A stretch of 64,000 nt of DNA from assembly GCF_000003815.2 (NCBI RefSeq), contig NC_049988.1, positions 12,400,372 through 12,464,371 on the forward strand, in the 5' to 3' direction. Position numbers and translations under genes: made by a program. The DNA comes from Branchiostoma floridae (lineage: Eukaryota; Chordata; Leptocardii; Amphioxiformes; Branchiostomatidae). The notes under the pieces were generated by a model that saw only the letters and a list, made by a program, of their open reading frames with translations, had not been told where the DNA came from and searched no databases. Shown piece after piece: positions 35,551 to 47,084 of the stretch (position 1 is its first letter; each line of letters opens with the position of its first letter).

Positions 35551-38500
35551 GTGAGTACAACAATTTCCTATTATTCGCCTAGTTTAACCACAGCGTGGGA
35601 AAGTGTCGGCATGCTGCATGCAAGTCGAGTTCTTCCGGTTTTTGTCCAGCCGAAGTTTTTGTCCTGTTCTTGACCATGACTTGTCTTACAACCGGAAGAA
35701 GGAAGTATGATTTTTACATGAATGGATGCCATACCTTAGATACATGAGACTATGCCCTGCAAATCGAAAGTCTGTCGTGAATTTAGTGCAATTCTTTCGA
35801 GAGTATGATTTCGTGTAGACTGTTTTGTTGTGGTGTGGTGTTTGGTGTAATTAACGTTCTTTCTCGGCGTGCGTGAGAAACTATCCATGCCTCCAGGCAG
35901 TGTTCCTTGTGTGGTATTCTCACTTCTCTGACCTCTCGACATAATGTGGACTAGATCTAGCTGTGGCTGTGAAAAGGAGGGAATATTGTTACCAGCATTT
36001 CACAGTGGCCGTTACTGAACTTCAAGTCGCGCCGTTTTCGGTCGATACACTATGTCAACATTTGCTTTGTCTCGCGCGGAGTTCAAATTTTTCTTGGCAG
36101 AAAATGTGCCTATTTTACTCCGCAATCTTTGTGATTAGGCATTAAGAGTGTCTGAATTTGGGATTTATTTCGGAATTTGCCGTAAGAATGTTTCACAGAC
36201 TATGAAAGACGGGTTGAAAGGTAGTCTTACAACTTTTCATGGGGAGGGGGGCAAGGGTGTAGGATTTCTTCCATGTAGGTTTTGAATGAGAAAGCATCTT
36301 CGCACCTTTTGGGATTAATTACATGCAGCATAATTTTCATGGTGGATTTAGAAGCATTCCAACAATGTAGCAAAAAAAGAATGCAAACAGGACTCCTGTT
36401 GAATGGAGGTGTGAGAAACAGAACACAGACAATCATTGTAATTGTTGTGTTTAACACATAACTTTTATTATGTTGATTTACAATCTTTTGTTCGGAGAGG
36501 GGTTTTGCAAGTATTGATTAAGTTTTCAAATGCTGATGCACACTTACTAGGACAGAATTGATACATGTAACATGCTTCATGTAGAATGTATTTGGTTACT
36601 AGTTACCTACGTGTACTTTGTCAATGTAACTGTAACTTTATAACGTTATCTGCAGTGATAGCAATGTAGTGTGTAGTTAAAGAACCAACGTTATATAAAT
36701 CTGAAAATACTTACTAAAAACATATATGGTACAACCAATCATGGAAATAGACAAGCCTTTATGGTCCCCTATTTGGACATCACACTAAAATGCAATGCTG
36801 TCAAGTATCATAGCTTATTCTTCATACAGGAAGGCACCAAAAGAGCTGGTGGACTTTGTGTGCTAAGACTGTAACATTTAACAGACATAAGAAACTGCTG
36901 TCAGTGTCAAAGTTAAACAGTGATATCACATTCACATTGGGACAAGTCAATTTCTATCTGCTGCACTGGTTGCTTTATAATTATTCTCTGCTTGCACACC
37001 ATCCTTCTTAGTTTACATAAAACGTGATAGTCGCTGCCATCGGATCAGCCTTAACCAAGCAAGTTGTGTACATAGAAAATATTTGCATTTGCTGGAACCT
37101 GATGAGCTATCGCTATTAGACACCTCACACTGCATGAAACTTCTCATGGAGCAATTTCACTTAAGTCATTGCATGAGACTTCTTGTGCCTGTCTTCATAC
37201 TACTTAGATTACACAAACAATTTATGGAGCAATACTTGTTATTTCTTTGTACACGTAAGTTGTATACTAGTATTTTGTATCTTAAAGTCTAAAAATTACT
37301 TTTGCTTCTGACACTGATATCATAGCATGAATTGATATGTCATCTTTTAACTTCAAGTGTAACATGCATTGGCATAATACCGGTAGTAAGACTTATACCG
37401 GTAGATTCAAAATACTGGAACTTAAAGAGATCTACACATGCAACAATAGTTATTTCTGAGCTGTGCACACTTCAGACATCTAGGTGTCCAATACATCATT
37501 TACAAAGCATCGATAACAATGCATTCGAAGACAACAAGGCCAAAAGTTTTCAGTATCTTTTTCGGGGTAGGCAGCTCGTCGTGGGACGAACACACTGTCA
37601 CATTCATTGCCAAATTTATAGATCATAATTACACATGCTCACGGCACAAGACAAACATGATTCAACAACAATCTTGAATTTATGTTGGTGACCAACAACT
37701 CATGTAAAAGTGTGAAGAACCGTTGCATAATAGCCCGGATCTATGACTGAATGGGCAAAATTGAACGTACGCAGCCATTTTCCCGCCATTTTTATATCTA
37801 CGCTAGCAGTGAAGTGTTACGTCATAGCGGTTGTGACGGACAGAAGTTAAATGAAAATTCTTGACAGTATACGTCCGTTTTCTCATGACATTTTGTATGC
37901 TCATGCAGGTTTATGTTTTATGCATTTACTGACAGAAAAGGAAGGAACATCAGAGGATGTATAAATGTACATAGCGGCAGTTAATTGTGCCGTGTTTCTT
38001 CCTACCGGTATTTTTTACCCCCTCCCAACCACGCGCCCGTTCGCCGTGTAATTTCGCGGCGTGTTACAATTACAATATTACGCTTTTAGCAGGACAAGAG
38101 TGGCAGAAAAGTTACACAGAAGAAGTGGCAAGGGTAACCTATAACAGCAACATGTAACTGGAGAAAATGATGCGTTGACAATGTGTCAAATCAGTATGGC
38201 TAGAGAAATCGTCGTAAACGTACCGGTATTATGATAATAGATGTTAAATCTTCTATCACAGTTGCATAACTAACAAAACATAAACTGTTTCATCTGCAAA
38301 TTTTGCATTTCTGAAATGCATGCACAGTGTAGCAAACTTCCTTAGAAAACACAAAACATTCTACATAATTGCTCTCCTGCATTTTTGTCAGGTGAGGTAC
38401 CTGTACCCTATCGGAAAGATATTGTCTAACAGCAATGAGATCATGGTATTTAGCTGATCACCCCCCTAAGGGCCATAACCTTCTACCTAAACAGGTGAAA

Positions 38501-39935
38501 AGATAAATTGTTTTTCAACAGGTAGCTGTGTTTGTATAATGTATCATGATCACATCGACTTGTTATCTGAGTTGGGTAATCGGGGTTATGTTGTGGGGTG
38601 ACAAAGGTCAAGTCAGTGACATGTTTGGAAGGTGAGAATGTTTTTCACCTGGTATTTACACACCTGTGCTGCACAGGTGATGTCATGCGTCTATTTCGAG
38701 GTAGCGTCAGGTTCCACAACAATTACGGTTGGTAGTTGTATGTACTTAGTTGTGTCATTGTCAACAAGGTTTGTCAATAAATGATGTCATGCTGTTTTTG
38801 TAGAGTAAGCAACTTTGTTACAATTTGGCCATACAGTGACTGAGTGTCCTTATACCATGTCCTTTTAGTAAACCAAAGAACATATTGAAACATCTAAATC
38901 TAAAAAATATGTTCTTTCCAAGAAAAAAATGTTCCCAGTGTTATCAAGCAACAGAAACCTGTAATGATACCAATAGATAGCATTTTAATTGATGTGCATA
39001 CTCAAGGAGCTTTTATAAGGCTCCTTGTTATACTGAAACATTTTGTGGGTGTGGTTTAGATATGTCAGACAAGACATTCCACTCCTTTGATGTTTGATAC
39101 AAATTGTTTATTTCACTTAACATCAGATCTATGTGTGTGTTTCTCTTTCCTTGATAGTTTATCACTATGACAGTGTTTTAACAAGATAAGGATGACCATG
39201 AGAAGTTGCTGTGAGATAGAAGTGACAGAAACAGGCCAGCATGACAGGATCAGGCTGTATCACACACATCAGCTGGACTGTGTCCACTTTGAAGTTGTTT
39301 CCTTTACTTTGTTGAACGATTACAGCTTGTTTTTCCAAAACAGACTCCTTCAAAGCTATTAGTATACATTTGTATAAACCCTTCATATTCATTCAAACAC
39401 AATAGCCACCAGGTCTGTTTTTGTATAATGATGCACCAGGTAACGTTATAGATTTCTGCCAGTATAATACTACTGCTGGTATAGACTGGTTGTATAAACT
39501 CCTGACCACAGTTACAGTATACCTTGGGTATATGCCTCACTATGTTCTGGTCTGTTACACTGGTTCTTACACTTTTATGTATGTAGCACTAGATCAGCCA
39601 TAGCCCAGCAGGCATGACTTCCTGTAGTACAGGTTGACTGATGACAATGTGTAGTATGTGTTTGGTTTGGTAGGAAGTACGGCTTCCCTGGCTTGTCTCA
39701 GTAGCCCATGTGTTTCTGTTGTAGCAACAACTTTGATCCTAGTTTTAACCCTCTACCAGCTAAGGTGGCCTGTTGACCTCAAATTAGTACAGGGTATGGC
39801 AACAGGGAGAAGGTCAAAGATTTTCTTTGAATTGAAATTTGAAGCTTGTCTCATGTGATAGTGTCCACACATGTGAATTTCACATTGTGAAAAGGTATTT
39901 TTACAATGTTTGTGTAATTTTAAAGGTAATGATAG
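35551..39935. other. probable intron or intergenic, no gene seen
   Basis: AT-rich with scattered short ORFs, none flanked by good splice sites or resembling a known protein. Confidence 0.35.
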
Positions 39936-40113
39936 TAGCCTCTACCAGGCTGCACAAGTCGCTGGAAAATAGTAGAAATTGGCCCAATGAGACAGAAAAC
40001 ATGCCAGAGCAGGTCACAAACTGTACTACTCGGCCATGCTCTGGTTTGTTTTCTGTCTAATGTGGCCAATTTCTACTATTAGTCCTAGGACCTGTGGAGC
40101 CTGGTAGAGGCTA
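39936..40113. mobile_element. palindromic MITE, 'TAGCCTCTACCAGGC' family, copy 2
   Basis: Ends TAGCCTCTACCAGGCTGCA and GGAGCCTGGTAGAGGCTA, with inner arms containing 'aatagtagaaattgg' and 'ccaatttctactatt' plus a 'gagacagaaaacatgccaga' block mirrored as 'tctggtttgttttctgtct'. Almost the whole 178 bp is self-complementary. Confidence 0.85.
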
Positions 40114-41096
40114 GTAATTGGGCAATTGTAATTCCAAAACTGCCGAAAATAATTTCATCAGGTTGGTAGAATATAGGATATATGAGAATTCTTATGCACA
40201 ACCATCAATTCCAAAACTGGTCCAGAATTGAGACATATTCCAACTTGTAAACTGAGTCTTAAGGAAAGTATAGCATCCTAATTGACCCAACCTCCTTCTA
40301 GCAAGGGGAGTATTACCACTTATGATGACAGTGTTCCACTGCTTCAACATTATCAAATTACAACACAGGTCATATATCATCCTGCCATTATTTATTCATC
40401 CATCTTATCAGCTGCAGCTCTATAATGGAAAAACTAATATCGACTGTGCACTCTAAAACAATTGATCTTGTATCAATGACGCCTATCTTGTTTTCTGTCA
40501 AATATTTTGTATTGTATGGTTGGAAATTCATACCCGTCAAAATTGTTTACTTTTCTTTCTTGAACATTTTTTTATGAACAAAAAATATGTAGGCCATATA
40601 ATTTCTAGACATTTTCGTGATCCATTTTTCTGAACTGGTCATGTTTTAAGGTTACTGTATTGTTTGTATCATGCCAGGTCCTATACTGTAAAATATGATA
40701 TGTACCTGTTCTTATGCATGATGCACTCGTAAGGGTAATATCAGGTTCAGAAAGGATCTGATATGAAATAACAAAATAAAGTTTTCTACTTCTGTGGACA
40801 AAAAAAAAGCACAAAAACCTTGATAGACACAAAATCTTGTGAAGATTTAACTTGGAAGCACCGCCCAAAAAATTACTGAGAATAACAAAGCCCAACACTC
40901 TCACAGTGATATACTAAGGATCTTTTGTCTAATGAAAAATGAAATCACAAAAGCCAGTTTTGATTACTCTCTCCTTTCCACCTGTTGTTGGAAACAGTAA
41001 ACCACAGGGACAGTCCACATTCAATCAGCTGCAGCTGTGGCAGTCTCACTGAAACCTGAGCATCAAAGTCTGGCCATCAGGGTAATGAGGTACCGG

Positions 41097-42225
41097 TAGC
41101 CTCCACCAGGCCCTCCTAGGGGGGTGTGGGATTGTAGAATATTTCACAAAAAAACTCGGGAAATTGGCTAGGGGAGTCAGTGTGCACGCTTAGATGCATG
41201 TTTCGCCTTTGGCTGACCAACACCTCTGGTAGCAAAACTTCCCTGGAAAATCATTCTCCCTATGGTACGAGGGTGAGTCAGAAAGTAATGCAAGTGGTTT
41301 CATAACAGACTCGTTTTATTATCAATTGAGTTGAAATTTGGCACAAAAGTAGCGATATATGTCCTGTTGAGATTGAATGTTTTAAATCTGGTCTTTATTA
41401 TTTTATGAGAAACTGAGTTGATTTCAAGATGAACACACCCTTAGTACCTTGTCAGACTAGCGATTCCTCTAAATCTGACCCACTAAAAATCACTGTAGGA
41501 AGTTGAAATTACCCATGTATGATACCAAATGTCTCTATAGATTGCGTGCCAATTTTCATCTCTAAACTCGTAATGGTGCTTTATTTACAGCTGCTAGGAT
41601 GCAGTAAGTTGTGTTATAGAGCTGTTGGATTTATACACGAATTCGTGAGTTGTTGGTTAAAAGACTACTTTTCCATTAACCAAAAGAAACGAAACTTTAC
41701 ACAGTTATTAACTGTTTAAAGGCCAAAAAGGGCGCTGAGTTTCATTTCTCTTTGTTAATGGAAAAGAAGGCTACGGAAAGTTTTAATAATAACACCGCAG
41801 ATCTCATGAGCCTGAAGACCACGTATACCTCACTCTACACCAGCAACGAAAAAAGAAAAACTGCTCAGATTTCAGAGTTAAAATTAAGCATCTGGCTTAT
41901 AGAGCAATGCAGCTTATTACATGTGCAGGCTTAGTCTCCTACAATGGCAAACATTGGTTTAGGGATATTCTTGATTGTACGTTAATTGGACCTCTCTTTT
42001 CTTCTGACGGGATACCAAGGGTGTGGTCACCTTGAAAGCAGCTCAGTCACTCATAAAATAATGAGCAACAAATTTTGATATTTCAATCTCAAGAGAAGAT
42101 ATGTCTTAACCTTTGTGCCAAATTTCAACTCATTCGATCAAAGAACGACTCTGTTATGAAACCACTTGCATTACTTTCTGACTCACCCTCGTATATTGGC
42201 CAGCCTTGTCAGTCAGGTAGAGACT
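41097..42225. mobile_element. MITE copy 3 of the same family, interrupted by a mariner-like element
   Basis: The left end TAGCCTCCACCAGGC and the right end GTCAGGTAGAGACTA are degenerate versions of the family termini. Between them lies the complete mariner-like element 41268-42191. Part of the internal 'gggaaattggctag' block is also recognisable. Confidence 0.5.
41268..42191. mobile_element. non-autonomous mariner-like element
   Basis: The termini CGAGGGTGAGTCAGAAAGTA and the mirror TACTTTCTGACTCACCCTCG are perfect. The inverted repeat runs about 42 bp without mismatch and more weakly to about 130 bp. The element is flanked by TA on both sides, the mariner target. The 924 bp interior has no transposase; the 60-codon ORF at 41752 shows no DDE/D motif. 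Confidence 0.85.
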
Positions 42226-42435
42226 AGTGGTACTACTGAGGACATAGCCTCGGGCCTCTGTTCCAACCCCAAGAGCCTCTCCAGGAGGCCTGATCAAGGC
42301 TTGGACAGGAACATGGGCCACCAGGGATCTGTGTTTTAGGGATTTCATTTAAAGGTCATTAAAAGGGGGTTGATAGATGCTCTACAGTGTTTTAGATATA
42401 TAGAAAAAGTGACCTTGCCAAGGTGTCAAGTATTA

Positions 42436-42525
42436 GCCTAGAGTCCAGACTTGTTAGCTTCAGTGTACTCCTGATGGTTGCTACTTTACTGGCTATCAAG
42501 CTAACAAGGCTGGACTCTAAACTAG
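42436..42525. mobile_element. 90-bp palindromic MITE with 10-bp target duplication
   Basis: The arms 'tagagtccagacttgttagc' and 'gctaacaaggctggactcta' pair with about one mismatch. TCAAGTATTA is present immediately on both sides (42426-42435 and 42526-42535), an exact direct repeat. Confidence 0.85.
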
Positions 42526-44780
42526 TCAAGTATTACAGGTGATATCTGTAGTATGAGTGTTGGTCAAATTCATTGCAATTTTCAATAAAATAAATAAAAA
42601 ACTAAGAAGATACTGTCTACAACTGCCTCGTCAATGTTTTCCAGATTACCTATTCAAGATAAGGTTGGTGTGGAAGTTGGAACCATGTGATAACATTGTA
42701 CAGAAATCTGCATGTGTGGACTGACAGACTGCAGTAGAGTCTGGTACTTTGCTCCCTTCAGCACAAAGACTAGGCAGAGGCTTGTATAGTTGTAGACTGT
42801 CTGGCACTGACAACTTCCTCAGCTTTCCTACCTGGAAACAGTTCAACATAAAAACCTGTCAATCACTGTATCAGTAGATGTTCTTTCATCATGTTGTACA
42901 TGTAGCATGAACAATAGTTCTGTTTGATATGTTCTCTGGACAGAACTTGAAGAGTTTTCATTGGTAAATTAAAATATGATGTGTCCAGTCCAGCTTTTTT
43001 TACTGTAGCTCATTCAAGTTCTCAATTGTAATTCAGATATATAGAGGGTATCATGCATTTAAACAATGTCATTTGGTACAGAGTATCATTTATACACTGA
43101 ACATTAACTTGATCAAGGATATAAACATAAACAACATCAATATTTCAGTTTCTTGCATCACATATTCATGGTCCATCAGCTCCCAATCCCATAATCCCTT
43201 AGTGCCAGTCCCATGATCCCTTGAGACCATCTGTTCCCTGTCAGGACATCTAGATTACAAATTGGTGCAGTCATCTGGAGGGAGGGGCCAGATAATTAGC
43301 ACCATCACTCCCTCCTCCAGACCTGTTTGTTTTCTGTTCTAGCTTCTGGTCTTCATAGACATAGGGGTTATTTTGTCTTTTCTCTGTTTCTATCTTCCAA
43401 TTTACACTTATATAAAGTATCAAAAGTTCAAGTAAAAGGAGTGGCATGTAGACCTGTTTGTTACAAATCAAAATATTAGATCAAACAAGTCATTGGAATA
43501 TCAAAAAAATATAAGTAGTGTGAAAATTATGCAGATCCTTTTACTTATTAGGTCATGCATTTTGGATAGATTGCCTTCATTTTGGCTTTCCATAATGTCC
43601 TCTACCAGAAAAACAGACTATGTTAGGCTTAATTTAGTATGTCAATAAGTTGTTGTATACTATGATATGCTTACAAGTGTTTATGGCATCCATGGATTCC
43701 ATGCATATATATGCATTGGTTATGTGTGGCAGTTTATGACTTGCGGGGGTGGCAATGCTTGCCACTAGAAACACAAATCAATGAAAATCAGCTTTCCTTA
43801 AGTAGTTACTTTGTTAGTATTGGCCAGATGCTTGAATATTTCATACCTTCTTGGAAGCAGTGGTCGTAAATGTTGGCACCCCCGTAAGAGCCACAAATGT
43901 ACTGTAAGAAATCAAGAAGTAAAAGGTTTATGCCGTAAATATTCTAGGAATAGAAAGAAAAAGTCATGTTTCAAATATCTCATATGTAGTAATAGAGTAA
44001 AGTTTACAGTTAATTCTTGATATCATACAATATTATCTTTTTCGAATATCTGTACACTACGCACGTATCGAAGCTAGGATCTGACATTATTGATAAGACT
44101 GCAACTGAGTAACTCTATAATCTTGAGAGATATTTATAGTAACAATATGTTGACACCTTATAGTGATAAGGTCACATTGATACAATTTTAGTACTAGTAT
44201 TCACATTCTTACACATGTACAAAGTTTTCTTTGATATGATTATGGCTGTCGTTTTATGGTAGGGTTAAATAATGCATGTAATAGACACACAGTTTTGCCA
44301 AAATTTCCAAATGAAAACTGTTGTTATTTTGTTCATGCTGCTTGGATACAGCAGAATCTGATGAGTGACCACTGACTGGTAAGTTTAACATTACATAATA
44401 TACTGGTAGTTGTGCTGTGTGTTGTGTGAACAGTCATCATAAATGAAAATCTTGCTTGATGATGTTATCACAATAACAAGTTATTGCAGAGAGTCTGCAT
44501 ATCTGCATGTGTGTCTTTATTTTGGGCATAGAATGCTTTTAGTGGCATATTTCATAATGAGTTTTTCATGAAAATTCTGTATAATGTCTATTCTAAAACC
44601 CCTGTGTACCCTCAAACCCCATTCAGACCCCCATAATCGCCTGTAATTGAACCTCATTGAAAAGTTCACCTGCCTTGATGAGATCCTTGGTCCTTGGTTA
44701 CAATCAAAGGTCACAGTCAAATCATTTCTTGATCTTTTGCCAAAACATCAGCTTGCATTTGTCATGATGCCAGGCAGTTG
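42526..44780. other. probable intron, no gene seen
   Basis: AT-rich, with no splice-supported ORF and no clear repeat recognised. Confidence 0.35.
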
Positions 44781-45177
44781 CTAGCCTGGATTCCAGACCC
44801 CAGCCTGATCTCAAAAAATATCTAGCGATTTTTCAGAGTTCTAGCCAGCATCCGTCCTTCCGTCCTTTGATGGAATTTTGCTGCTGGGGATGGACAAAAA
44901 TTTTGCCCATTCCATCCATTGCATTGGCTTGTAAAAATTCTAATTGAACAAAGATGAGTCTACCAGCAAAACTTCCCCTCAAAATAAAGGAATTAGCTTT
45001 TCAGAGGGTCTAGATTTTAAAATTTTCCCTTATAGCATACCCCTGGACCCCCTAGGATCATCGAGCTCTCAACATTAACAGGATTTCCATTCAAAATCCA
45101 GGAAATGGAGAAAAAATTCAAACTGGCTGGAACACTGATATTTTTGAGATCGGGCTGGGGTCTGGTATCCAGGCTAG
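44781..45177. mobile_element. hairpin MITE carrying a nested hAT-like insertion
   Basis: Outer inverted repeats of about 43 bp with two mismatches: CTAGCCTGGATTCCAGACCC at the left, and the mirror GGGTCTGGTATCCAGGCTAG at the right. The loop is occupied by the hAT-like MITE 44834-45137. Confidence 0.8.
44834..45137. mobile_element. hAT-like MITE, copy B
   Basis: Ends CAGAGTTCTAGCCAGCATCC and GGCTGGAACACTG. The flanking octamers cgattttt / atattttt match at six of eight positions. The body shares long blocks with copy A at 23366-23616, such as 'gagtctaccagcaaaa.tt' and 'ccattcaaaatccagg'. Confidence 0.7.
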
Positions 45178-45481
45178 GCTGTTCCATATGACAACCCAAC
45201 TGGAAAAGTCGTGACTGGAGATTTATAGCTGACTTATACAATTGTCTGGGTCAGCTGTCTCTTGAGTCATCCTCTTCCTGGGAACAAAGCCAAACTGTAA
45301 GCAAGTAAAGTGGCAATGTCAATGGTGATGTACTCACAGGAACACATGAATCCCACAAACCCCAAACATATAGGATAACATCTGTAAGACCTACCAAATG
45401 TTAAAATTGGCATTGGAAAGAGGTAGACCAATGATGTAGACTTGTTCATAAAGGTTAGACATCCAGGTAAACAATATTCAA

Positions 45482-45565
45482 ATACAATTCAATCTCTACA
45501 ACTGGACAAAAACATCCGGAAGTATATCTCCGTTTTTGTCCAGTGTTGTAGAGATTAAATTGTAT
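45482..45565. repeat. short hairpin (MITE-like)
   Basis: The arms 'aatctctacaactggacaaa' and 'tttgtccagtgttgtagaga' are complementary with two mismatches, extended by 'atacaatt' / 'aattgtat'. Confidence 0.75.
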
Positions 45566-45612
45566 CGGAACAATGATATAGATATAAAGCTGCTTTGTTT
45601 TAATCCACAATC

Positions 45613-45654
45613 TATATCTCTATTAATCCACAAAAGAGGATTAATAGGGATATA
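45613..45654. repeat. short hairpin
   Basis: TATATCTCTATTAATCC and GGATTAATAGGGATATA are 17-bp arms with one mismatch around an 8-base loop. Confidence 0.75.
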
Positions 45655-47063
45655 GTAAGTAGCTTTTCTGCTAAATGTTTTATTATTAGTCTAGTCTGAA
45701 ATATCCAAATTCATAAATCATATGTAGAAGAAATAGATATTTCATGTCTTCTCCCTGACTTTGCTGGAATCTGAATACTAGATGACTGTGATTCAGCCCT
45801 TACTCTTCAACAGGTGTGTGATTTTCTGACAGTGGACTGTTGTCCCCTTATCTGTGTCATTTCCTGTCATTATGCACAATCCCCCCACAATTCCGGACTA
45901 ATCTACCAAAACATTTCCAATTTCCCCTCTCCCCAGGGCCCTCCTGTTATAGAATGGGTACCTTGAGAATTGCTCAACGATGTCAATATTTTCCTATCAG
46001 TAGTTCTGATATTGCATATATTGCTGTTTATCTTAATGCATCCCTGCCTGTTTTTTTCAAAATGGTTTTTGCCACATTTTGTTAATTTTGCATAAGTGTC
46101 TAAATATACAACATGTATTGTAAGATGGGCAGATTGCTTTTGAAACAGAAGTGTGGGGATGGCAGTTGACATTAGGTCATAACGGTTTGCAGTTTGAATT
46201 GATTTTTATGTGGGTACACAAATGACTCATTCCATTTTGCTCCACAGTCCAGCACAGGAAATGATAATGTCACAGAAAACCACCTGTAGAAATAGGCTGA
46301 GTGATGATACCTGTAATTTTCAGTGAAAAAAATGATCAGGATGACTCAAGTTATGTTATTTTGTTATGGTATTCATTTTGAGAAAGAGAAAGAAGGAAAA
46401 GAACAACTGTACAGCCAAATGTTTTTGAATCCCTGGCAGTCAGACTCTTGAAAATACTGTATTATGTCATTTTTTGATTAACGAATGAGATCAGGTCTTT
46501 CTTACTTCCTTTACTCTTTATCTCACTTAACATACTCTGAAATAGACCTGTCCTTTGTGGAATAGCCAAGGTAAACATTGCTGGCAAAGACAATAGACAA
46601 ACAATGAATGGTATCTGTGACCCTGAATCAACCCGCTGCAGGAAGTGCCTACCATGATTTTGGTAGCTGTTTTCATAGCATTTCGGTTTGTACAGGGCAA
46701 GAAAATCTTTGTGTTTCCTGTTGCAACAAATATAATCTACTACATCATCCTTTCAATGAAACTACACATACTACAGTATTTACCAAATAGGAACTGAATA
46801 TAGAGAGATCAGAAACAGTGCAGTGATGTTAATCAGACCATCACCTTGGTGGTTTTCTTGGGGGGAAATTCCTGAGCCCATTCCCAAGGTGTGTCCAGTG
46901 AATCACTACTTCCCCCAGAACACTGTCAGGAAGACCCCCAGACAACCTCGCCTCTCCTCACATATCCCTGTAGGAAGTTAAACTCTCACATCAAAAGAGA
47001 GGACCGTACAATACTGTGGTGCAAGGTCCTTTTGGGACAGCCTAGGTCAAGTCTGCAATCCAC
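45655..47063. other. probable intron, no gene seen
   Basis: No splice-supported ORF or clear repeat recognised. Confidence 0.35.
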
Positions 47064-47084
47064 ATGGCGGCACAGAGTATTATG
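47064..47084 (+). CDS. candidate first coding exon (MAAQSIM), proximal
   Basis: CACATGGCGGCACAG is a strong start context. Seven codons are followed by a consensus donor (ATG|gtaagt) in phase 0, joinable to the exon at 50394. It would be an alternative to the distal start at 35533. Confidence 0.45.

Noticed and set aside
41752-41934. ORF inside the mariner-like element as a transposase
   Set aside because: Too short, with no catalytic D,D motif or helix-turn-helix pattern.
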